Below, one piece after another: positions 1 to 6,561 of a stretch of 9,873 bases of DNA (position 1 is the stretch's first letter; every line of letters begins with the position of its first letter). The stretch spans positions 1-9,873 of the forward strand of contig JBGUIU010000261.1 of the NCBI GenBank assembly GCA_045113275.1. Direction: 5' to 3'. The position numbers and the translations under genes are program-made. The stretch comes from UBA1181 sp045113275 (GTDB lineage: Bacteria; Bacteroidota; Bacteroidia; Bacteroidales; Paludibacteraceae). Below the pieces are notes generated by a model. The model was not told the origin of the DNA. It did not search any database and saw only the letters and a program-made list of their open reading frames with translations.

Positions 1-477
1 GCATGATTTGCAGTGTTTCCCCATCCACACTTCATCAAACTGATTCATGGCTTGTTCGACGATTTGTGGGTCGTCGGTCAGGATTCCGGCTTCGAAGTTG
101 CGTGTTGTTTCAGCTTTCATTCCGACGCCAGCTCCTGTGAGGTTGGCACTTCCCACGTAAACCTCTTTGCAGTCGAAGACGAACATTTTGAAATGGACTC
201 TTGGGCAAAGCACTCGTTCCAGTCGGTCATACAGCACGGGGTATTTATCAAAATCCTCACGGAAGTTTGGTCCTGGTTCTTTCGCATGGATAAGTCTCAC
301 CTCCACACCTCTGCGGATGAGTTGAGCAATAAGTGCCAGAAACGGTTTCTTCTCACCGCCCACCTCCACATAGAGGTCTTTTATATCGGCGGTACCAATC
401 CATAGAGTATGTTTCACGGATTGAATGCGGGAGAGGAGGGTGGTGTAGTGGGCGGTGTTGGGGATGAAGTGGAGCAT
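1..477 (-). CDS. PLD-fold (HxK) nuclease-like protein, third gene of mcrBC operon, C-terminus outside window
   Basis: The minus-strand frame from ATG 477 gives 159 codons and is still open at the window edge. It carries one phospholipase-D catalytic signature: H95-x-K97 followed by D102 (PRVHFKMFVFD), then GSANLTGAG at 109-117, with E129 in NFEAGIL. Proteins of this superfamily with one HKD motif per chain usually act as dimers. They include phosphodiesterases and nucleases such as the BfiI/NgoFVII-type restriction enzymes and DrmC of DISARM. No signal peptide or membrane segment is seen, so it should be cytoplasmic. The last visible residues, GKHCKSC, show a CxxC pair that may begin a small cysteine cluster just outside the window. 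ATG 477 is chosen because the frame is closed by TGA at 510-508 and has no other usual start between. It begins 16 bp after the mcrC stop, so it is probably co-transcribed. Fold assignment is firm. The nuclease role is inferred from context. Confidence 0.82.
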   Translation of the reverse strand, partial: MLHFIPNTAHYTTLLSRIQSVKHTLWIGTADIKDLYVEVGGEKKPFLALIAQLIRRGVEVRLIHAKEPGPNFREDFDKYPVLYDRLERVLCPRVHFKMFVFDCKEVYVGSANLTGAGVGMKAETTRNFEAGILTDDPQIVEQAMNQFDEVWMGKHCKSC

Positions 478-493
478 GGGAGCGTTAAAAATT

Positions 494-1846
494 TTAGAAC
501 TGTTTTTTCAAATTTTCCTCGATCTTACCCATCTCATCAGCATATTTCTTATAATCGTTGCATTCATGGCTAACTTTTACACCTAAAATGTGCATTGTGC
601 CACCACAACCTGCTAACTCATATTTTTCTGCTTTGTTTTCGTTTCCAGTTGGATACACAAAACCACCATCCACAGCTTTCATGCAATGCATATAGGTTAC
701 TACTTGGTATAAATCTTCGCGTCCGACGCCATTTTTGTCTAAACGCTTGTATTTTGCATCAAGAATGTAATTTGTCTTCCAAAAATCAGGATAAAGTCGG
801 CGACTGTTGTTATCAAACAATGATTCATCTTCTGGCTTTTTAAACATTCTGATTCCACCACGACTTTCTTTGTTTCGAGGATGTTTGAACCCTTCTGTTT
901 TTAGTATCTTGTCCAAATACTCCTCCCACAACCATGCGCCATCGAACAGAATGCCATAGACTTTGTCCTTCTCCTGCCCGTACTTGAGGGACTCGTGGCG
1001 AAGGATTTGCAGACAAATCTTTTGCAGTTCTGTATAGGCTGAGTAGTAGGGATGTCTGACGGGTCGGAGGTTCTGGTTGATCACCTTCTGACGCTCGCGG
1101 ACGTTATAGGTTTGTGTGGCCATAACGATTTGGCTGACAGCCTCTTTTGTCTCTTTGTTGTTGCTCAGAATATGTGCGCCATGGGCTTTCGTCTTGATGT
1201 ACTCTATCGTGTGGCGCACCAGCTGTGTCACCTCGTTGTCGTAGCTATGTTCCCTTGTGGAATAGGCCACGGTGCCCCGAAAAGGAATGTTCTGGCGAAT
1301 ATGCCGGCTCACATCGATCGGTCCTCGGATATTGGCGTCGTTGTACTCAAACCGGCGGTACTTTTTGTAGAGACCTTGCCCCAACGCCTTTTGCAGGAAG
1401 TGGGGAAAAAGATAGAGCAAGAAATCGAACACCTGTTCTTTGTCGGTGGTATGTTTGATGTCGAACAAGTTGATAGCGAATACTTTCTGCAACATATAGT
1501 GCAGGAAATAGTCGTTCCCATCCTCTTTTGCGAAACGTGAGCGGATGTCTATCTGCGTGTCGTTGACTCCGATGAAGCCCATGATATTGCCTGTGGAGAT
1601 TTGATCACCCTGCAATTCGAGGATATGGCCTTCACTTATATCGTCGCCATAATGATTCAAATCACGGGGGAAGACCAAAAGATTAGGGCAGTCATCAAGC
1701 TTTAATTCATCTATTTGAATGTTGGCAATCTTTTGAATATCAGATATGGATTTCTCTTTATCAACAATATCACATCGATAATGGGAATGAGGAATGCTAT
1801 CTATTGTAATGGCTTTATGATTATCTGTTATCCAAATACTATTCAT
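494..1846 (-). CDS. mcrC: McrC-like nuclease subunit of a McrBC-type modification-dependent restriction system
   Basis: This 450-residue protein is the cleavage partner of McrB. In McrBC systems McrC binds the McrB NTPase ring, stimulates hydrolysis and cuts DNA. Its C-terminal half carries a PD-(D/E)XK core: LYPDF near residue 352 followed by ILDAKYKRL near 362-370, giving the P-D...D-x-K signature. Before it is the WLWEEYLDKIL segment typical of McrC. The N-terminal half is a beta-rich and helical region of the kind that contacts McrB. It is longer than E. coli McrC (about 350 residues), as is common for McrC proteins outside enterobacteria. The ATG at 1846 overlaps the end of mcrB by 8 bp, a classical translational-coupling arrangement. 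Base composition is uneven: the part at about 900-1680 is clearly richer in G+C than the two ends. Confidence 0.93.
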   Translation of the reverse strand: MNSIWITDNHKAITIDSIPHSHYRCDIVDKEKSISDIQKIANIQIDELKLDDCPNLLVFPRDLNHYGDDISEGHILELQGDQISTGNIMGFIGVNDTQIDIRSRFAKEDGNDYFLHYMLQKVFAINLFDIKHTTDKEQVFDFLLYLFPHFLQKALGQGLYKKYRRFEYNDANIRGPIDVSRHIRQNIPFRGTVAYSTREHSYDNEVTQLVRHTIEYIKTKAHGAHILSNNKETKEAVSQIVMATQTYNVRERQKVINQNLRPVRHPYYSAYTELQKICLQILRHESLKYGQEKDKVYGILFDGAWLWEEYLDKILKTEGFKHPRNKESRGGIRMFKKPEDESLFDNNSRRLYPDFWKTNYILDAKYKRLDKNGVGREDLYQVVTYMHCMKAVDGGFVYPTGNENKAEKYELAGCGGTMHILGVKVSHECNDYKKYADEMGKIEENLKKQF

Positions 1847-3737
1847 ACTTATCTGCTTTTGTATATTCGTATGCAGTTGCCAAGCCTTTCATTTTATGGG
1901 AAAGGTCTGTGGTTCCTCGCAAATACTCATACAATAGACCTTCTAAGTGATATTCCCACAACTTATCGAAATCATAGCTTCCGTCATCATTCCGATAGTT
2001 TTTTAATTTCAAGAAATAGCTTGCACCGATATGGTAGGCGGAAGAAAGTCCCTCAATACATTTATCCTCATTTTTTTCATCCTTTTTCTCTTTATGCCAA
2101 ATCTTATTGTTGAGGCTATTCATCTTGCCTTTTATGAGTTCAATTGTCATATCATCTGGCTTCAATGAATTTTCTTTGCTGTCTTTCCATGCTGTTTCAC
2201 TATCTAGCATTTCTTGAGAATCCTTGGCAGTCACCTCCTTGAAGGCGAATCTCCTACGAAAGGCGAAATCCATGCTTTCCACGCTACGGTCGATATCGTT
2301 CATGGTGCCGATGATATAGACGTTTTCGGGAACGTAGAAGCCCTCATAAAAGTCATCATCTTCTTTGATGAGGTTTTGATATTGCGTTTTTACCTTTCCT
2401 TCGATGCCTCGATAGCCTGGGTCTATTGAAAAGAATAGCTCACCAAATATCTTTGAGATTTCACCACGGTTGATTTCGTCAATGATGAAGACGAAATTCT
2501 TATTTGTTGAAGGTTGTAAGGTCTCTTTTTCGGAATTAGGTTTCTCCGAATTTGAATTTTGAATTACGTTTTTTGCCCGATCTAATAAAACTTGAAGTGT
2601 CCAACCGTATTCGCTATAATCAATTGTTTTTGTTTTCCCATTTGTGAGATTTGAGATCATGCGCCAATAATCGTCTTTTGTAAGGTCGGACAAATCATAT
2701 TTTTTTTTGTTAAGCAAATATTCATATAATAATTTCATGTTATCTTCAGATTCTGTTCTTGACGATTTTTCTCTATACACCAAGCGGTTGTCCTTAATTT
2801 TTAGTGGATTAATTCCTCTTGGCGTTTTGTAATTATTAATCTTACCTGATTTAACATCGTTTAATAAACTGTTGTACACTATATCAAAAGATGTGCCTTG
2901 AAGTAATGGTAAAGGAATGTCTTTTTTTAAATCATTATAAAGGGCTTTTTTACAAAAATCTTTAAAGATACCATTTCTTCTTTCAAAACTAACCTTTCCA
3001 TATCCATCATCAACGGGCCTCAATCCTTCCACAAAATCCGTATAATCGTATGACGGGTGGAATTGCACAAAGCCACATTGCTCATTGAATTGTTTTTTCT
3101 CCTCATCTGTCATTTCTTTTTTTACTTCACCAAAAATCAGCTGTTGAGCAATTTCTTTTGCTAAATAGGTTTTACCTGTGCCGGGTGCGCCGGTGAGTAT
3201 GAGATTTTTGTTGGAGGTTAGAAGTTGTTTTATTTCATTAATCATTGCCTGTTGATTTAATTTTTCTTTTGTTAATATATCTATATAAGCGACTGCATTT
3301 TTTACTGATGGGATTTTGTCATAAAATTTGAATTGATTGACATGAATTTGAGCTTCCTTGGGAATCTTTTTAAAATCTTCCACCAGAAAAGCAATAACTG
3401 CTTTTTGATTGCCAGCGGCATATTCATCAAATGATTTTTTAAACCATGCGGGATTCTTTTTCTCCCATTCTTGAACTTTCGCTGGATATTCTTCTTTCGT
3501 GGCAAAATCTATAATTTTGCCATGGTAATCAGAAACATTATTTGCGATGTTATAATAGTCAAAGTATCCTTGCTTGGAAATTAGTTCTTGGAGCAATCCT
3601 TTTATTTCTTCTAAATTAGACATTTGATCTTTCCACATGACACCGCATATAGATTCCTTTACTTCATTTTCGAAATCTTCCTTCCAATCAGTAGTAGCGT
3701 CTTTGGCTAGAATGCCTTTAATTTTTATTTCTCCCAT
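1839..3737 (-). CDS. mcrB: McrB-like AAA+ NTPase (GTPase-type) with an unrecognised N-terminal domain
   Basis: A 632-residue motor subunit of the McrBC complex. The AAA+ core is complete. Walker A GAPGTGKT is at 183-190. The McrB-typical QFHPSYDYTDFVEGLRP follows. Walker B FIIDEINRGEISKIFGELF is near 416-434, GTMNDIDRSV near 475-484, and the arginine-finger segment FRRRF near 491-495. In E. coli McrB the corresponding MNTADRS loop is the family's GTPase signature. About 150 residues between the QFHP motif and Walker B form a charged, lysine-rich insertion. Residues 1-165 would be the target-recognition domain by analogy with E. coli, but I see no clear match to the DUF3578-type reader, so the recognised modification is unknown. 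Start 3737 sits about 60 nt below a good promoter. The 3' end overlaps mcrC. It is first gene of a probable mcrB-mcrC-PLD operon. Confidence 0.94.
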   Translation of the reverse strand: MGEIKIKGILAKDATTDWKEDFENEVKESICGVMWKDQMSNLEEIKGLLQELISKQGYFDYYNIANNVSDYHGKIIDFATKEEYPAKVQEWEKKNPAWFKKSFDEYAAGNQKAVIAFLVEDFKKIPKEAQIHVNQFKFYDKIPSVKNAVAYIDILTKEKLNQQAMINEIKQLLTSNKNLILTGAPGTGKTYLAKEIAQQLIFGEVKKEMTDEEKKQFNEQCGFVQFHPSYDYTDFVEGLRPVDDGYGKVSFERRNGIFKDFCKKALYNDLKKDIPLPLLQGTSFDIVYNSLLNDVKSGKINNYKTPRGINPLKIKDNRLVYREKSSRTESEDNMKLLYEYLLNKKKYDLSDLTKDDYWRMISNLTNGKTKTIDYSEYGWTLQVLLDRAKNVIQNSNSEKPNSEKETLQPSTNKNFVFIIDEINRGEISKIFGELFFSIDPGYRGIEGKVKTQYQNLIKEDDDFYEGFYVPENVYIIGTMNDIDRSVESMDFAFRRRFAFKEVTAKDSQEMLDSETAWKDSKENSLKPDDMTIELIKGKMNSLNNKIWHKEKKDEKNEDKCIEGLSSAYHIGASYFLKLKNYRNDDGSYDFDKLWEYHLEGLLYEYLRGTTDLSHKMKGLATAYEYTKADKYE

Positions 3738-3760
3738 ATCTTTCTATAATTGTAAAAATT

Positions 3761-3838
3761 GGTGATTCATAATTTAGTTCTAATTTACAAACTATATATT
3801 CCCTCCAAATATATCCCAAACAATCAATCCCCACAACT
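3761..3838 (-). promoter_or_regulatory. Leader/promoter of the mcrBC operon, duplicated upstream of the glycosylase-like operon
   Basis: On the minus strand, TATATTTG (3813-3806) matches the Bacteroidota -7 consensus TAnnTTTG exactly. AGTTGTGG (3838-3831) lies upstream, with TTG 20 nt before the -7 box and so near the -33 position. The initiation point would be close to 3799, leaving a leader of about 60 nt before the mcrB ATG. The 20-bp block 3795-3814 (plus strand TATATTCCCTCCAAATATAT) is identical to 8471-8490. Further matches are CCACAACT (3831-3838 and 8505-8512), TTTAGTTCT (3773-3781 and 8453-8461) and GGTGA (3761-3765 and 8432-8436), in the same order. The promoter call is by consensus. 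The repeat is read directly. Confidence 0.7.
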
Positions 3839-3843
3839 CATAG

Positions 3844-4020
3844 TTAAAACTTTTTTTTCACCACTTTTCCCTTTTTTCTCTGAATTGTCAAGTATTCCTT
3901 GACAGTTGCCTCTTCTTCAAACACACCTTCTTTGATGATTTGATTATACTGTTTTTGCCATCGTTGTTAGATTTAATTGTTCGTTTGCCAGCAAAATAAA
4001 ACATAACCTGTGCCAAATCA
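3844..4020 (-). pseudogene. Frameshifted gene fragment resembling the N-terminal part of a RhuM-family protein
   Basis: The minus-strand frame 3966-3844 encodes 40 residues with a strongly protein-like composition, including IIKEGVFEEEATVKEYLTIQ. This resembles the conserved segment of RhuM-family proteins in which a helix-turn-helix-like part (…NIxKEGEL…) is followed by (…KEYLxVQxEGKR…) and then FYNLD. A second frame just upstream (4019 to about 3966) contains LAQVMFYFAGKRTIK, which could be the preceding segment, joined to it by a frameshift near 3962-3967. The reading stops at TAA 3846-3844, where intact family members would continue for some 200 residues. No start codon is found. I recognise the family from memory of its conserved region only, so this is tentative. 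It could be the decayed end of an older accessory gene over which the mcrB leader now lies. Confidence 0.35.
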
Positions 4021-4135
4021 AGGCACAAGTTTGAGAAAAGTTTTCAATTACAACCGAGTTTTTTTTTATCGCCTTTCCATCCTATCCCCCCATCACAACA
4101 ATCCGAAACAAGCCCTCTTGGCTGAACGAAGTGCC

Positions 4136-4374
4136 TCACAAAACATCTGGAGTGTTCTGAAATGACTCGATCCATTTCGTGAGAGTTTGTAGTTCCTTGA
4201 TCAGCAGAGGGTGTTCTTGAGGAACATTGCATAGCTTTTGGGTGCGTTAAGCATCTCGTTGATAAGCGATTCGATATCGGTGTGCATCCCCTCCTTGGAC
4301 GCGGGTTGTATCCTACTAATCACTTTGTTCAGTGCCAAACAGTCACCCTCTGAGTATTCGTGTGTGTACATCAT
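4136..4374 (-). pseudogene. Small hypothetical gene, possibly broken by a one-base deletion
   Basis: From ATG 4374 (a second ATG follows directly) the minus strand reads MMYTHEYSEGDCLALNK and ends at TGA 4203-4201 after 57 residues (…SYAMFLKNTLC). Switching frame at about 4217 gives a natural-looking continuation, PLLIKELQTLTKWIESFQNT, ending at TGA 4138-4136. The total would be about 79 residues if one base were missing. A purine-rich GAAGAAAG lies just before the ATG. The product would be a soluble, helical, acidic-basic mixed protein. I recognise no family. It lies downstream of the lipoprotein terminator and has no visible promoter, which fits a remnant. The alternative is an intact 57-residue gene at 4201-4374. 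Confidence 0.3.
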
Positions 4375-4404
4375 CTTTCTTCGAAATTTGGTTATTATGG
4401 GCAA

Positions 4405-4440
4405 AGAAAAAAGAAACCTCTGCCGGATGGGGGCAGAGGT
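4405..4440 (-). terminator. Intrinsic terminator of the lipoprotein gene
   Basis: A perfect 9-bp stem (ACCTCTGCC 4416-4424 pairing with GGCAGAGGT 4432-4440) encloses a 7-nt loop. On the minus strand the stem is followed by TTTCTTTTTTCTTT. It begins 43 bp after the lipoprotein stop codon, on the same strand. Confidence 0.85.
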
Positions 4441-4482
4441 GGAAAAGAAAATGTTTTTTTCGATAATTTTTTTTTCAATAGG

Positions 4483-6219
4483 TCATTCGAGGTGTATTTC
4501 GATTGGTGGCAATGTGCGTTTAATACCATCGGCCCCTAAAACTTTCGTTTCATATACATAGATAATGGTTTCATTGTTGCTTTTTTTAATTTCCTCCTTC
4601 ATTTGCTCTGTGATTTCTTCTGAATCAGAGTACAATACAACAGACTTATCTGTTTGCGGGTTATAAAAACTCATTTTAAAAGATAATGTAACATACTTGA
4701 GTGTGTCTAATGGGGTAACTTTTCTTTTTTTACTGGAAAATGTGAGTCGACATGAAATGCTTTGGGCTGAGAGGATCTTCTCTTTCTTTTCTTTCACGAT
4801 CGGGCCTCTGCTACTGTCAGATGGGAAAACCAAAAAAGCCTCAATTCCCTTGGGATAGTCATCTCTGCTTAATTCGATTTTACTGTCATCCCATTCGTCT
4901 TTAGGATCATTCTCCTGCTTGGATGTCGGTTCTGTTTGTTTTGCTGCCTTTCCCTCAATAGGTTTGCAAGTGACAATGCATTTCCCATCTGAGTCAAAAT
5001 CGGCTGCGGTGATTGTGACTGGATCATAATGTTGAAATCTTATCGCGAGGGTCTCTTCTTTTTCAATAGTTCCAGTAGGAACAGTAAATGACCCATCGGA
5101 ATGAGAGCAAGTTAAAACGTCATTCAGCTTAAATTTCACTAAGGACAATGCTTTGCCGTTTATATCTCGGAACAGTATCTTATGGAAAACAATTACGGTG
5201 TCAAGTATTTGATTAGGTTTTAGGGCAGGCATAGATTTTCCCAAAATGGAGAATGGCCTGTTTGGGAACATGTTTGTCTGTATCATGTTCCCGTTTATCC
5301 ATGTAAATATGGTATCTGGGGCTGCGAAGATATTAATATGTTCGTAAGGGTAGTTTATAAGGCGGCAGCGGAATATTGCACCATTTTTAATTTTAATATC
5401 GCAATTCCACCAGGTAAAATGTTTGACAGAACCTATATATTCGTTGCCTTTTTTTACCGAGTATCCTTCCTCAATCCACAATCCGTTTTCTTCATTGAAG
5501 TACCAGAGAGGAATGGTGTCGTGAGCTGTAAGTTTATTGGGTGCTGGATATTTCAACACTGCTTCGCAACCGCTTTTTAATTGAAGCTCGTTTCCAGTCT
5601 CGTCTGTCATCTCCACATTTATCATGCCGTATGAGATAAGCGGGGTAGTATCTCCATTAGAGGCTAATGCCATAAGATCGGATCCCGGCATAAGAGGATT
5701 CATGTTTTTAGAAGGCGATAAGTAAACAACGGAGATATTCACCATTCCGTTGTAGTCGCTTCCATCATTATTTACCAAACCGGATTTCGGAATGGAAACA
5801 CTGGCGCCATCGACCATTACTGTCGTTCCTTCCTCTGATTTGAATTTTTTAAAAGTGACAAACTCCGAGGGCTCTTTTTTGATCAAATGAATTGGATAGT
5901 TCATGGTGTCGTCCACCATTTTTGAATAAATACGGTCGAAATAACCTTCATTTTGAATGCGCAATACACAACGGTTGCCTATCGGTGTGTCGACGAAGAT
6001 GTTGAAAATTCCGGAAGAATCAGTTGTGGCTTGATTGTCCCCACTCGAAACCGTGGCTCCATTCAAGGCGTTGCCGTTCTCGTCACATATCTTGCCACTT
6101 ACACTTATTTGAATTGATGACTTTGATGTTTCTTCTGATTTGTTTGTAGTAGAATCCGCACATGAACTAGCAGATATGAGAAGAATTGCACCTATTGTGT
6201 ATAAAACGATTTTTCGCAT
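4483..6219 (-). CDS. Predicted lipoprotein with an N-terminal carboxypeptidase-regulatory-like (Ig-like beta) domain
   Basis: The 578-residue product begins MRKIVLYTIGAILLISASSC, a signal peptide with lipobox ASSC and lipidated cysteine at 20. It should therefore be exported and membrane-anchored. Residues about 38-113 form a carboxypeptidase-regulatory-like domain (VSGKICDENGNALNGATVSS, then TTDSSGIFNI). Residues about 115-275 form a second conserved-looking region that ends with IPLWYFNEENGLWIEEG and GSVKHFTWWNCD. About 345-421 is another beta domain with a similar layout (FRDINGKALSLVKFKLNDV). A K/Q/E-rich linker near 424-445 leads to a C-terminal region of unknown type. The frame is open further upstream to 6336, but ATG 6219 is preferred because it starts the signal peptide and lies below the promoter at 6306-6337. 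No enzyme motif is seen. A surface or periplasmic adhesive or scaffold role is only a guess. It has its own promoter and terminator. Confidence 0.82.
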   Translation of the reverse strand: MRKIVLYTIGAILLISASSCADSTTNKSEETSKSSIQISVSGKICDENGNALNGATVSSGDNQATTDSSGIFNIFVDTPIGNRCVLRIQNEGYFDRIYSKMVDDTMNYPIHLIKKEPSEFVTFKKFKSEEGTTVMVDGASVSIPKSGLVNNDGSDYNGMVNISVVYLSPSKNMNPLMPGSDLMALASNGDTTPLISYGMINVEMTDETGNELQLKSGCEAVLKYPAPNKLTAHDTIPLWYFNEENGLWIEEGYSVKKGNEYIGSVKHFTWWNCDIKIKNGAIFRCRLINYPYEHINIFAAPDTIFTWINGNMIQTNMFPNRPFSILGKSMPALKPNQILDTVIVFHKILFRDINGKALSLVKFKLNDVLTCSHSDGSFTVPTGTIEKEETLAIRFQHYDPVTITAADFDSDGKCIVTCKPIEGKAAKQTEPTSKQENDPKDEWDDSKIELSRDDYPKGIEAFLVFPSDSSRGPIVKEKKEKILSAQSISCRLTFSSKKRKVTPLDTLKYVTLSFKMSFYNPQTDKSVVLYSDSEEITEQMKEEIKKSNNETIIYVYETKVLGADGIKRTLPPIEIHLE

Positions 6220-6305
6220 GATTTGATAACATTTAAGTTTTACTACGTGTTCCTTAGTAATGCTAAATAAAACAAACATTGTCTTAGATATGCGCACCTT
6301 TATCA

Positions 6306-6337
6306 CAAATTTTAGAAGAAATCTTGAAAATTGCAAA
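6306..6337 (-). promoter_or_regulatory. Candidate promoter of the lipoprotein gene
   Basis: On the minus strand, TTTG (6337-6334), 19 nt, then TAAAATTTG (6314-6306). This resembles the Bacteroidota TTTG-N19-TAnnTTTG layout with one extra base in the -7 box. Transcription would start near 6299, about 80 nt before ATG 6219. One AATTCGCAG motif (6339-6347) abuts the -33 box. Confidence 0.45.
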
Positions 6338-6338
6338 T

Positions 6339-6476
6339 AATTCGCAGGAAATCGAGTAAACGAGAAGGGGAATGTTGCACGGTGCAGTGTAGTGTCTTTT
6401 AAAGGAATTTAGCTTAAAAATTCGCAACACTACTGCGAATTTTCATTGAAAATGTGAAGTAGTACTGCGAATTTTT
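6339..6476. repeat. Cluster of four AATTCGCA/TGCGAATT motifs, possible operator
   Basis: The motif occurs as AATTCGCA at 6339-6346 and 6419-6426, and in reverse complement as TGCGAATT at 6434-6441 and 6466-6473. The middle pair forms an inverted repeat with arms AAAATTCGCA (6417-6426) and TGCGAATTTT (6434-6443) and a 7-nt spacer. The last two are 13-bp direct repeats TACTGCGAATTTT (6431-6443 and 6463-6475), 32 bp apart, or close to three helical turns. The cluster lies between the nuclease terminator and the lipoprotein promoter. Apart from these elements I see nothing in 6220-6561. A regulator-binding role is inference. Confidence 0.5.
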
Positions 6477-6503
6477 AAGGATTTTTTGGAGGAATGAGCA
6501 TAA

Positions 6504-6541
6504 AAAACAGCGCTGTCGATTTTTTTCGGCGGCGCTGTTTT
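6504..6541 (-). terminator. Intrinsic terminator of the glycosylase-like/nuclease operon
   Basis: The arms AAAACAGCGCTGTCG (6504-6518) and CGGCGGCGCTGTTTT (6527-6541) pair over 15 positions with two G-T wobbles and an 8-nt loop. On the minus strand a run of T residues follows. It starts 20 bp after the stop codon of the nuclease gene. The A and T flanks also allow it to work in the plus direction. Confidence 0.85.
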
Positions 6542-6561
6542 GAATGTGAAGCTATGGAAAG

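Noticed and set aside
13..405. Plus-strand open frame of 130 codons
   Set aside because: It is the antisense shadow of the PLD-fold gene, whose minus-strand reading has a clear HxK motif. The plus reading has no recognisable domain.
1052..1540. Plus-strand open frame of 162 codons inside mcrC
   Set aside because: Antisense to conserved McrC sequence in a G+C-richer stretch where stops are rare. No promoter or motif supports it.
4009..4027. TGTGCC/GGCACA hairpin as a terminator
   Set aside because: Only a 6-bp stem, followed by an interrupted T-rich stretch, and no intact gene ends there.
4044..4232. Minus-strand open frame of 62 codons
   Set aside because: Low-complexity composition with many Cys/Gly/Ser residues. 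It overlaps the better-looking frame of the small hypothetical gene.
6220..6336. Longer N-terminus for the lipoprotein from 6336
   Set aside because: It would place 39 residues ahead of a good signal peptide and would start upstream of the likely promoter.
6431..6475. 13-bp direct repeats considered as a CRISPR remnant
   Set aside because: Only two direct copies with a 19-nt gap, repeat too short, and no cas genes nearby. A regulatory site is more likely.
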